A stretch of 13,862 nucleotides of DNA from Gammaproteobacteria bacterium. Lineage in GTDB: Bacteria > Pseudomonadota > Gammaproteobacteria > J044. Made by a program: the position numbers and the translations under genes. The first letter of the stretch is position 1. The number at the start of each line of letters is the position of its first letter. The DNA is taken from NCBI GenBank assembly GCA_003696465.1, contig RFHG01000119.1:1-13862 (forward strand). The letters are read 5' to 3'. Of this stretch, positions 1 to 6,191 are shown in pieces. The notes below the pieces were generated by a model. That model was not told the DNA's origin, ran no database searches, and was given only the letters and a program-made list of their open reading frames with translations.

Positions 1-636
<636 letters not shown>

Positions 637-664
637 TGGACTGCCCCGGTTCCGGAGCAGTACC

Positions 665-697
665 GCAGACGGCCCGGCCCTGTCCGGGCCGTCCTGC
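665..697 (+). terminator. Probable terminator hairpin after icd
   Basis: A 9-bp perfect stem (669-677 with 684-692, ACGGCCCGG/CCGGGCCGT) closes a 6-base loop. It extends outward through GCAG/CTGC (665-668 with 694-697) past one bulged base. It starts 28 bases after the icd stop. The tail after the stem is not T-rich, so termination could be weak or Rho-assisted. Confidence 0.55.
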
Positions 698-776
698 ATC
701 CGGGGGAACCGTTCCCGCATGCCCGGGTCCAATTGTTCGGGCTTGGGGAAGGGAAGACCCCACGCGCACCATGCGC

Positions 777-807
777 TTGCGAAACCGCTTGACGGCCCAT
801 ATATAAT
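777..807 (+). promoter_or_regulatory. Candidate sigma-70 promoter for clpS-clpA
   Basis: A perfect TATAAT lies at 802-807, the most AT-rich spot in the icd-clpS gap. A partial -35, TTGCGA (777-782), sits 19 bases upstream, slightly long. A start near 814 would give a leader of about 115 bases before clpS. The TTGACG at 789-794 is a better hexamer but only 7 bases from the -10, so it cannot pair with it. The same TTGCGA appears as the suggested -35 of fabD. Confidence 0.5.
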
Positions 808-817
808 CAATTGTGAC

Positions 818-852
818 CCTGCAGATCCGGGCGATCCCGGCCATGATGCAGG
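818..852 (+). other. Nested stem-loop in predicted clpS mRNA leader
   Basis: An outer stem CCTGCA/TGCAGG (818-823 with 847-852) encloses an inner stem CCGGG/CCCGG (827-831 with 836-840) closed by the tetraloop CGAT. The internal loop between stems is asymmetric (GAT against CCATGA). If transcription starts near 814 the structure sits at the very 5' end of the mRNA, where hairpins can protect against decay. It has no T-run, so it is not a normal terminator. Function is inferred only from position and folding. Confidence 0.45.
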
Positions 853-928
853 CTGACCCCCCGATACCGTGCGGACTGGCCAAAAGACCCATTCCGCATC
901 CATGAATCTGGACTAGAATCGAGAGTAA

Positions 929-1249
929 ATGAGCGAACCGACCCGGCACGATGGCGATACCGGGCTTCTGTTGGAGACGGCCAGGCCGAAGCTCAAGAAG
1001 CCCCCGATGTACAAGGTGGTCCTGCTCAACGACGACTACACCCCGATGGAGTTTGTCGTGCAGGTGCTGGAGATGTTCTTCGGCATGGACCGGGAGAAGG
1101 CCACCCGCATCATGCTCACGGTGCATACGCAGGGAAAGGGCGTGTGCGGGATCTATACCCGGGAGGTTGCCGAGACCAAGGTGGTCCAGGTGAACCAGTA
1201 TTCACGCGAAAACCAGCATCCACTGCTCTGCGATATGGAAGAGGCCTGA
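929..1249 (+). CDS. clpS: ATP-dependent Clp protease adaptor ClpS
   Basis: Small cytosolic adaptor that binds proteins with destabilising N-terminal residues (Leu, Phe, Tyr, Trp) and hands them to ClpA-ClpP, the bacterial N-end rule. The 106-residue product has the same length as the E. coli protein. Residues 1-24 form the flexible tail needed for delivery, then the core begins at PPMYKVVLLNDDYTPMEFV. The N-degron pocket residues of E. coli ClpS are all present at the same numbers: N34, D35, D36 and H66. The conserved end SRENQHPLLCDMEEA is also seen. The Shine-Dalgarno is poor (GAGAG at 921-925, only 3 bases from the ATG), suggesting modest translation. clpA starts one base after the stop, so the adaptor and its unfoldase are co-transcribed and probably translationally coupled. 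Confidence 0.97.
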   Translation: MSEPTRHDGDTGLLLETARPKLKKPPMYKVVLLNDDYTPMEFVVQVLEMFFGMDREKATRIMLTVHTQGKGVCGIYTREVAETKVVQVNQYSRENQHPLLCDMEEA

Positions 1250-1250
1250 C

Positions 1251-3518
1251 ATGCTCAGCAAGGAACTCGAAGCTTCACTCAACGAAGCGTTCAAATATGC
1301 CCGAGACCGGCGCCACGAGTTCATCACCGTGGAGCATCTGCTGCTCGCGCTGACCGACAACCCCACGGCTGCCGAGGTACTGCGTGCCTGTGGGGCCAAC
1401 ATCGACGAACTGGCACGCGGCCTGGAGGCCTTCGTCGAGGAGACCACCCCGGTCCTCACCGAGGACGACATTCGCGACACCCAGCCCACGCTGGGGTTCC
1501 AGCGTGTCCTGCAGCGTGCGGTCTTCCATGTGCAGTCCTCGGGACGCAAGGAGGTCACCGGCGCCAATGTGCTGGTGGCCATCTTCGGCGAGCAGGAATC
1601 CCAGGCCGTGTATTTCCTGCAGCAGCAGGGGGTGAGCCGCCTCGACGTGGTCAACTACATCTCCCACGGCGTGCGCAAGGATGACGAGGATGCCGACGAG
1701 GAATCGGTCAGCCGTGCGCCAGGCCAGCAGGAAGGGCAGGCCGACGAGCAGCAGAAACCGCTGGAAGCCTACGCCGTCAATCTCAACGAGCGGGCCGAGC
1801 AGGGGCGTATCGATCCGCTGATCGGTCGCGAGCACGAGATCGAGCGCACCATCCAGATCCTGTGTCGCCGGCGCAAGAACAATCCGCTCTATGTTGGCGA
1901 GGCCGGGGTCGGCAAGACGGCCATTGCCGAGGGACTGGCGAAGAAGATCGTCGACGGCGAGGTGCCCGAGGTGCTCAAGGACAGCGTCATCTATGCGCTG
2001 GATCTGGGCGCGCTCGTGGCCGGTACCAAGTACCGCGGCGATTTCGAGAAGCGTCTCAAGGGCGTGTTGCGTCAGCTCGACGAGGAGAAGAACGCCATCC
2101 TCTTCATCGACGAGATCCACACCATCATCGGTGCCGGTGCGGCCTCGGGCGGGGTGATGGATGCCTCCAACCTGATCAAGCCCAAGCTGGCCTCCGGCGA
2201 CCTCAAGTGCATCGGCTCCACCACCTATCAGGAATATCGGGGCATCTTCGAGAAGGATCGTGCCCTGGCACGGCGCTTCCAGAAGATCGATGTCACCGAG
2301 CCCACGGTGGACCAGACCTACCAGATCCTCAAGGGGCTGAAGAGCCGCTTCGAGGAGCACCACGACGTGCGCTACACCAATCAGGCGCTGAAGGCGGCCG
2401 CCGAGCTTTCCGACCGCTACATCACCGACCGGCACCTGCCCGACAAGGCCATCGACCTGATCGACGAGGCCGGAGCCAATCGCCGGCTCAAGCCCGCCTC
2501 CAGCCGCCGCAAGACCATTGGCGTGGCCGACATCGAGCGCATCGTGGCAAAGATCGCCCGCATCCCGGAGAAATCGGTGAGCAGCGACGACAAGGAAGTA
2601 CTGCGCAACCTCGAGCGCGACCTGAAGATGGTCGTGTTCGGTCAGGACGACGCCATCGAGACGCTGGCCACCGCAATCAAGATGTCGCGCTCGGGCCTGG
2701 GCAGCACCGACAAGCCGATCGGTTCCTTCCTGTTTGCAGGCCCCACGGGCGTGGGCAAGACCGAGGTGACCCGCCAGCTTGCGCGCCTGCTTGGCATCGA
2801 GCTGATTCGCTTCGACATGTCCGAGTACATGGAGCGGCATACCGTCTCGCGCTTGATCGGCGCACCGCCGGGTTATGTCGGCTATGACGAAGGTGGCCTG
2901 CTGACCGAGGCGGTGAGCAAGCATCCGCATTGCGTGTTGCTGCTCGACGAGATCGAGAAGGCCCACCCGGATGTCTTCAACCTGCTGCTGCAGGTCATGG
3001 ACCATGGCACGCTGACCGACACCAACGGCCGCAAGGTGGACTTCCGCAATGTCATCCTGGTGATGACCAGCAACGCCGGTGCCGACCTCATGGGCCGTCC
3101 GTCCATGGGCTTCGCACCCCAGGATCACAGCAGTGACGGCATGGAGGCGATTCGCCGCATGTTTACGCCCGAGTTCCGCAATCGTCTCGATGCCATCGTC
3201 CAGTTCGCTCCGCTGGATCGCCGTACCATCATGAATGTGGTGGACAAGTTCCTGGTCGAACTCGAGCACCAGTTGCAGGAGAAGAAGGTCCAGTTGCTGG
3301 TGGACGACAGTGCCCGGGCCTGGCTGGCCGAGCGCGGCTATGACGAGAAGATGGGCGCCCGCCCGATGGCGCGCGTTATCCAGGAACACATCAAGAAGCC
3401 GCTGGCCGAGGAGGTGCTGTTTGGCCGCCTCGAGAAGGGCGGCGAGGTCCATGTGCTGGCGCGCGATGGCGAACTGGTGCTGGAATTCGAGGATGAACAG
3501 GAGCCCGTCGCTGGCTGA
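1251..3518 (+). CDS. clpA: ATP-dependent Clp protease ATP-binding subunit ClpA
   Basis: AAA+ hexameric unfoldase that threads substrates into the ClpP peptidase and takes N-degron substrates from ClpS. It has 755 residues (E. coli 758). The N-terminal Clp-N double repeat covers about 1-145, followed by an acidic, Gln-rich linker (about 142-170). The first AAA domain has Walker A GEAGVGKT (216-223) and Walker B FIDE (D287, E288). The second has Walker A GPTGVGKT (497-504) and Walker B LLDE (D566, E567), with the sensor region FTPEFRNRLD and the C-terminal GARPMARVIQ. The absence of a ClpB-type coiled-coil middle domain fits ClpA. The ClpP-docking loop reads MGF at 619-621 where E. coli has IGL and Pseudomonas IGF. 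Shine-Dalgarno GAAGAGG (1238-1244) lies within clpS. The gene ends at a strong terminator. Confidence 0.97.
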   Translation: MLSKELEASLNEAFKYARDRRHEFITVEHLLLALTDNPTAAEVLRACGANIDELARGLEAFVEETTPVLTEDDIRDTQPTLGFQRVLQRAVFHVQSSGRKEVTGANVLVAIFGEQESQAVYFLQQQGVSRLDVVNYISHGVRKDDEDADEESVSRAPGQQEGQADEQQKPLEAYAVNLNERAEQGRIDPLIGREHEIERTIQILCRRRKNNPLYVGEAGVGKTAIAEGLAKKIVDGEVPEVLKDSVIYALDLGALVAGTKYRGDFEKRLKGVLRQLDEEKNAILFIDEIHTIIGAGAASGGVMDASNLIKPKLASGDLKCIGSTTYQEYRGIFEKDRALARRFQKIDVTEPTVDQTYQILKGLKSRFEEHHDVRYTNQALKAAAELSDRYITDRHLPDKAIDLIDEAGANRRLKPASSRRKTIGVADIERIVAKIARIPEKSVSSDDKEVLRNLERDLKMVVFGQDDAIETLATAIKMSRSGLGSTDKPIGSFLFAGPTGVGKTEVTRQLARLLGIELIRFDMSEYMERHTVSRLIGAPPGYVGYDEGGLLTEAVSKHPHCVLLLDEIEKAHPDVFNLLLQVMDHGTLTDTNGRKVDFRNVILVMTSNAGADLMGRPSMGFAPQDHSSDGMEAIRRMFTPEFRNRLDAIVQFAPLDRRTIMNVVDKFLVELEHQLQEKKVQLLVDDSARAWLAERGYDEKMGARPMARVIQEHIKKPLAEEVLFGRLEKGGEVHVLARDGELVLEFEDEQEPVAG

Positions 3519-3547
3519 ACATGCTGGCGCACAGCGGCAGTCCTGAA

Positions 3548-3578
3548 CGAAAAAGGGCCCGTTTCGGGCCCTTTTTCG
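3548..3578. terminator. Bidirectional intrinsic terminator between clpA and infA
   Basis: A perfect 14-bp inverted repeat (3548-3561 with 3565-3578) surrounds a 3-base loop: CGAAAAAGGGCCCG / CGGGCCCTTTTTCG. The GC-rich core is flanked by A5 on the left and T5 on the right, so it gives a hairpin plus U-run in either direction. It lies 29 bases after the clpA stop and 17 bases beyond the infA stop on the other strand, so it serves both convergent genes. Confidence 0.95.
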
Positions 3579-3595
3579 TGGAAACCGGGAATAGC

Positions 3596-3814
3596 CTACT
3601 TGGCGCGGTAGACGATGCGCCCCTTGTTCAGGTCATAGGGCGTGAGCTGGACCACCACCCGGTCCCCGGTGAGGATGCGGATGTAGTTCTTGCGCATCTT
3701 GCCGGAGATATGGGCGGTAACGATATGCCCGTTGTCCAGCTCGACGCGGAACATGGTATTGGGCAGGGTCTCGATGACCTTGCCTTCCATTTCAATGTGG
3801 TCTTCTTTTGCCAT
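3596..3814 (-). CDS. infA: Translation initiation factor IF-1
   Basis: IF-1 binds the ribosomal A site of the 30S subunit and, with IF-2 and IF-3, controls start-codon selection. The product is a 72-residue OB-fold protein starting MAKEDHIEMEGKV, with the near-invariant stretches LPNTMFRVELDNGH, AHISGKMRKNYIRI, LTGDRV and LTPYDLNKGRIV. The frame could extend 14 codons further to a TTG at 3856, but the family is almost always 72 residues starting MAKED. In addition the best promoter -10 overlaps that TTG, so ATG at 3814 is chosen. There is no strong Shine-Dalgarno before it. It is convergent with clpA, as in E. coli and Pseudomonas, and divergent from fabD, which is less usual. Confidence 0.97.
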   Translation of the reverse strand: MAKEDHIEMEGKVIETLPNTMFRVELDNGHIVTAHISGKMRKNYIRILTGDRVVVQLTPYDLNKGRIVYRAK

Positions 3815-3855
3815 GGATTCTGTCGGGTTTCCCGGAATTTCGAATGAAGCCGCCA

Positions 3856-3883
3856 ATTATCATCATCTGACGGCATAAAACAA
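3856..3883 (-). promoter_or_regulatory. Candidate infA promoter
   Basis: On the minus strand, -35 TTGTTT (3883-3878) and -10 GATAAT (3861-3856) are separated by 16 bases. The predicted start near 3849 leaves a leader of about 35 bases before the infA ATG. The -10 matches 5 of 6 consensus bases and the -35 matches 3 of 6. Confidence 0.5.
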
Positions 3884-3891
3884 GCTTTTTA

Positions 3892-3903
3892 CCCCTTTTG
3901 GGG
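3892..3903. repeat. Short inverted repeat between divergent infA and fabD promoters
   Basis: CCCC-TTTT-GGGG is a self-complementary 12-mer placed between the suggested -35 boxes of the two divergent promoters. A second overlapping pairing, ACCCC (3891-3895) with GGGGT (3912-3916), is also possible. It could be an operator or merely a G/C-run; no T-run follows it that would make it a terminator. Confidence 0.25.
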
Positions 3904-3942
3904 GCGTTTCTGGGGTCAGGTGCGGCAATTTCAAGGCTGCGC

Positions 3943-3970
3943 TTGCGAGGCCGGGGGAGGCTGATACACT
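3943..3970 (+). promoter_or_regulatory. Candidate fabD promoter with extended -10
   Basis: -35 TTGCGA (3943-3948) lies 16 bases before -10 TACACT (3965-3970). The -10 is preceded by TGA, forming the TGn extended -10 element. A start near 3977 gives a leader of about 30 bases. The Shine-Dalgarno before fabD is only a GGGG run at 3993-3996. Confidence 0.5.
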
Positions 3971-4006
3971 ACGCGCTTTCCTGAACCAAGTCGGGGTTTT
4001 GTCGCG

Positions 4007-4945
4007 ATGAGTTTTGCCGCCCTGTTTCCGGGCCAGGGTTCCCAGTCGGTGGGGATGCTGGCCGAACTGATGGACAGCCACCCGGTCGTGGCGCAGACCC
4101 TTGCCGAAGCCGGTGATGCCCTGGGGATCGATCTGGCCGGCATGGTGCGCGAGGGACCGGAAGAACTGCTGAACCGGACCGAAAATACCCAGCCGGCCAT
4201 GCTGGCCAGTGGCGTGGCCGTCTGGCGCGCCTTCCGCGAGGCGGGTGGACCGCTGCCCGCGGCCATGGCCGGGCACAGTCTGGGCGAATTTACCGCGCTT
4301 GTATGTGCCGGTGCGATGGATTTCGCCGACGCCGTGCGACTGGTGGCCGAGCGCGGGCGGCTGATGCAGGCGGCCGTGCCGGAAGGGCAGGGGGCCATGG
4401 CAGCCATACTCGGCCTGGATGACGATGTGGTACGCCAGGTCTGTGCCGATGCGGCCCAGGGCCAGGTGGTGGAGGCGGTCAACTACAACTCGCCGGGCCA
4501 GGTGGTGATCGCCGGTGATGCCGAGGCCGTGGAGCGGGCCATCGAGCTGGCGGGCGAGGCCGGCGCCAAGCGCGCGGTCCGGCTGCCGGTCAGCGTGCCC
4601 TCGCACTGCAGCCTGATGCAGCCGGCAGCGGAACAGCTCCGTGCCCGGCTCGAGGAGGTGGATATCCGCACGCCGGAAGTGCCCGTGATCCACAACGTGG
4701 ATGTGGCGGCGCACAGTGACCCGGCCGAGATTCGCGACCTGCTGGCGCGCCAGCTGCACAATCCGGTGCGCTGGGTGGAAACGGTGCAGAAGCTGGCCGC
4801 CGAAGGCAACCCGCTGATGCTGGAACTCGGCCCTGGCAAGGTTCTGATGGGGCTGATCCGCCGCATCGACCGCAAGATTACCTGCATACCGGTGCAGGAT
4901 CCCGCAGGGCTGGAAAAGGCCCTCGAAGCCGTCAAGGGGGAATGA
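4007..4945 (+). CDS. fabD: Malonyl-CoA:ACP transacylase FabD
   Basis: Transfers the malonyl group from CoA to the acyl carrier protein, supplying the extender unit for type II fatty-acid synthesis in the cytosol. The product has 312 residues (E. coli 309). The N-terminal FPGQGSQ (about 7-13) carries the oxyanion-hole glutamine. The nucleophile elbow GHSLGE places the catalytic serine at 91, and the partner histidine is H200 in VPSHC. The Arg-Met of ERGRLMQ and the PSHC loop that bind the malonyl carboxylate are visible. It heads the fab cluster, with acpP (its acceptor) two genes downstream. Its stop overlaps a possible early fabG start. The genes rpmF-plsX-fabH that usually precede fabD are not here; the upstream neighbour is divergent infA. 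Confidence 0.97.
   Translation: MSFAALFPGQGSQSVGMLAELMDSHPVVAQTLAEAGDALGIDLAGMVREGPEELLNRTENTQPAMLASGVAVWRAFREAGGPLPAAMAGHSLGEFTALVCAGAMDFADAVRLVAERGRLMQAAVPEGQGAMAAILGLDDDVVRQVCADAAQGQVVEAVNYNSPGQVVIAGDAEAVERAIELAGEAGAKRAVRLPVSVPSHCSLMQPAAEQLRARLEEVDIRTPEVPVIHNVDVAAHSDPAEIRDLLARQLHNPVRWVETVQKLAAEGNPLMLELGPGKVLMGLIRRIDRKITCIPVQDPAGLEKALEAVKGE
4934..4940 (+). promoter_or_regulatory. Ribosome binding site deciding the fabG start
   Basis: AAGGGGG lies only 1 base before the ATG at 4942 but 10 bases before the ATG at 4951. The second spacing is workable and the first is not. The ATG at 4951 also gives the family's usual N-terminus. Confidence 0.5.
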
Positions 4946-4950
4946 ATACG

Positions 4951-5685
4951 ATGAGCCTGAAAGATGAAGTCGCACTGGTGACCGGTGCCTCCCGGGGCAT
5001 CGGCAAGGCCATTGCCCGTGAACTGGCCGCACGCGGCGCCACCGTGGTCGGCACGGCCACCTCGGAAGCGGGTGCCCAGGCCATTTCCGAGTATCTGGGC
5101 GACAGCGGTCGCGGCATGGTACTGAACGTGACCGATCCGGAGTCCATCGATTCCGTGGTCAAGGCCATCAACGATGAATTCGGCCCGGTGACCATCCTCG
5201 TCAACAATGCCGGCATCACCCGCGACATGCTCATGATGCGCATGAAGGACGAGGACTGGGATGCCGTCATCCAGACCAACCTCACCTCCATCTTCCGTGT
5301 CTCCAGGGCCTGCATGCGCGGCATGATGAAGGCACGCAAGGGGCGGATCATCAACATCGGCTCGGTGGTCGGCTCCACCGGCAACCCCGGCCAGGTCAAC
5401 TATGCGGCCGCCAAGGCCGGTATCCTGGGCTTCACCAAGTCCATGGCGCGCGAGGTCGGCAGCCGTGGCATCACGGTGAACACCGTGGCCCCGGGCTTCA
5501 TCGACACCGACATGACACGCGAATTGTCCGAAGAGCAGCGCGAGGCGCTGACCGCCCAGATCCCGCTCGGGCGGCTCGGGCAGCCCGAGGATATTGCCCG
5601 GGCGGTGGCCTTCCTGGCCTCTGACGAGGCAGGGTACATCACCGGCGAGACCCTGCATGTCAATGGCGGGATGTTCATGGCCTGA
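4951..5685 (+). CDS. fabG: 3-oxoacyl-ACP reductase FabG
   Basis: NADPH-dependent short-chain dehydrogenase that reduces 3-oxoacyl-ACP to 3-hydroxyacyl-ACP in each round of fatty-acid elongation. With the ATG at 4951 the product is 244 residues, the E. coli length, and aligns without gaps from MSLKDEVALVTGASRGIG. The Rossmann glycine motif TGASRGIG is at the start and NNAG (about 86-89) follows. The catalytic Ser138, Tyr151 and Lys155 (YAAAK) fall at the E. coli positions. The end LHVNGGMFMA is typical. An ATG at 4942 would overlap the fabD stop as ATGA and add three residues; it remains possible. It sits directly behind fabD and is probably co-transcribed, then followed by a hairpin that may separate it from acpP. 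Confidence 0.95.
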   Translation: MSLKDEVALVTGASRGIGKAIARELAARGATVVGTATSEAGAQAISEYLGDSGRGMVLNVTDPESIDSVVKAINDEFGPVTILVNNAGITRDMLMMRMKDEDWDAVIQTNLTSIFRVSRACMRGMMKARKGRIINIGSVVGSTGNPGQVNYAAAKAGILGFTKSMAREVGSRGITVNTVAPGFIDTDMTRELSEEQREALTAQIPLGRLGQPEDIARAVAFLASDEAGYITGETLHVNGGMFMA

Positions 5686-5688
5686 AGC

Positions 5689-5713
5689 AGGTTGTTCGGG
5701 CAACCTTTTGTTT
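5689..5713 (+). terminator. Terminator-like hairpin between fabG and acpP
   Basis: AGGTTG (5689-5694) pairs with CAACCT (5701-5706) around the loop TTCGGG, and a T-rich tail TTTTGTTT runs from 5706. It begins 3 bases after the fabG stop. The stem is short (6-7 bp), so partial read-through into acpP is likely. Confidence 0.6.
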
Positions 5714-5787
5714 ATATAGAAAAATATGGAGCGGTTTCGGTAGTGAAAGGGGCCCGGGCCGGCTCGTTCAGGTGTTGATTGAGCGCA

Positions 5788-5816
5788 TGGACATTCGGCC
5801 AAGGGTTCCCTAGAAT
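5788..5816 (+). promoter_or_regulatory. Strong candidate promoter for acpP
   Basis: TGGACA (5788-5793) and TAGAAT (5811-5816) each match 5 of 6 consensus bases and are spaced by the ideal 17 bases. The start near 5823 gives a leader of about 45 bases. AGGGG at 5853-5857 is the probable Shine-Dalgarno, 10 bases before the acpP ATG. This fits the very high ACP demand of the cell. Confidence 0.75.
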
Positions 5817-5867
5817 ACCGCCGCAGCTTTTGCTGTTTTCCCATTTACTGACAGGGGTAGTTCACAC

Positions 5868-6101
5868 ATGAGCAATATTGAAGAACGCGTCAAGAAGATC
5901 GTTGCCGAGCAGCTGGGTGTGAAGGAAGAGGAAGTGACCAACGAAGCCTCTTTCGTTGACGACCTCGGCGCCGACTCCCTGGACACCGTCGAACTGGTCA
6001 TGGCTCTGGAAGAAGAGTTCGAGACCGAGATCCCCGACGAGGAAGCCGAAAAGATCGTGAAGGTCCAGGACGCGATCGACTACATCAACGAGCATCTCTG
6101 A
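5868..6101 (+). CDS. acpP: Acyl carrier protein
   Basis: Small acidic carrier that holds growing acyl chains as thioesters on a 4'-phosphopantetheine arm and shuttles them among the Fab enzymes and many other partners. The product has 77 residues, nearly identical to E. coli AcpP. It shows four-helix ACP features: SNIEERVKKIVAEQLGV, then GADSLDTVELVMALEEEF, then IPDEEAEKI. The prosthetic-group serine is S37 in the DSL motif (S36 after Met removal). Its codon use looks stricter than that of its neighbours, as expected for an abundant protein. It has a near-consensus promoter of its own and is flanked on both sides by hairpins, so its expression is probably partly uncoupled from fabG and fabF. 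Confidence 0.98.
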   Translation: MSNIEERVKKIVAEQLGVKEEEVTNEASFVDDLGADSLDTVELVMALEEEFETEIPDEEAEKIVKVQDAIDYINEHL

Positions 6102-6115
6102 TCACCGGATTCCGC

Positions 6116-6146
6116 CACGAGCCCCGAGCCCCCTCCGGGGCTCGTG
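6116..6146 (+). terminator. Hairpin between acpP and fabF (possible weak terminator or processing site)
   Basis: CACGAGCCCCG (6116-6126) pairs perfectly with CGGGGCTCGTG (6136-6146) over 11 bp. A competing hairpin uses the repeated GAGCCCC (6126-6132) against GGGGCTC (6137-6143) with the loop CTCC. No T-run follows, so full termination is doubtful; reduction of read-through or 3'-end stabilisation of acpP mRNA is more likely. Confidence 0.5.
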
Positions 6147-6191
6147 TGCTATCAGGATGACGGTTTTCATGCGCTGCAGCAGGTACGGATC

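Noticed and set aside
902..916. Tiny upstream frame Met-Asn-Leu-Asp-stop ending 12 bases before the clpS start
   Set aside because: It has no Shine-Dalgarno and a 4-codon frame arises easily by chance; there is no evidence of leader-peptide control.
914..919. TAGAAT just before clpS as a -10 box
   Set aside because: Transcription would start about 3 bases before the ATG, making clpS leaderless, and the only -35 candidate (TTCCGC at 892-897) matches poorly.
1275..3452. A 725-codon open frame on the minus strand opposite clpA, and similar long antisense frames opposite fabD, fabF and pabB
   Set aside because: They mirror codon usage of the GC-rich sense genes, show low-complexity His/Leu/Gln/Arg-rich translations with no family motif, and lie opposite proteins with intact catalytic residues.
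3815..3856. Extended infA start at TTG 3856
   Set aside because: IF-1 is almost always 72 residues starting MAKED, and the likely promoter -10 overlaps the TTG.
6144..6191. ATG-initiated N-terminal extension of FabF from 6144
   Set aside because: The extra 16 residues match nothing in the family and the ATG lies within the hairpin arm; GTG at 6192 has a Shine-Dalgarno and gives the standard N-terminus.
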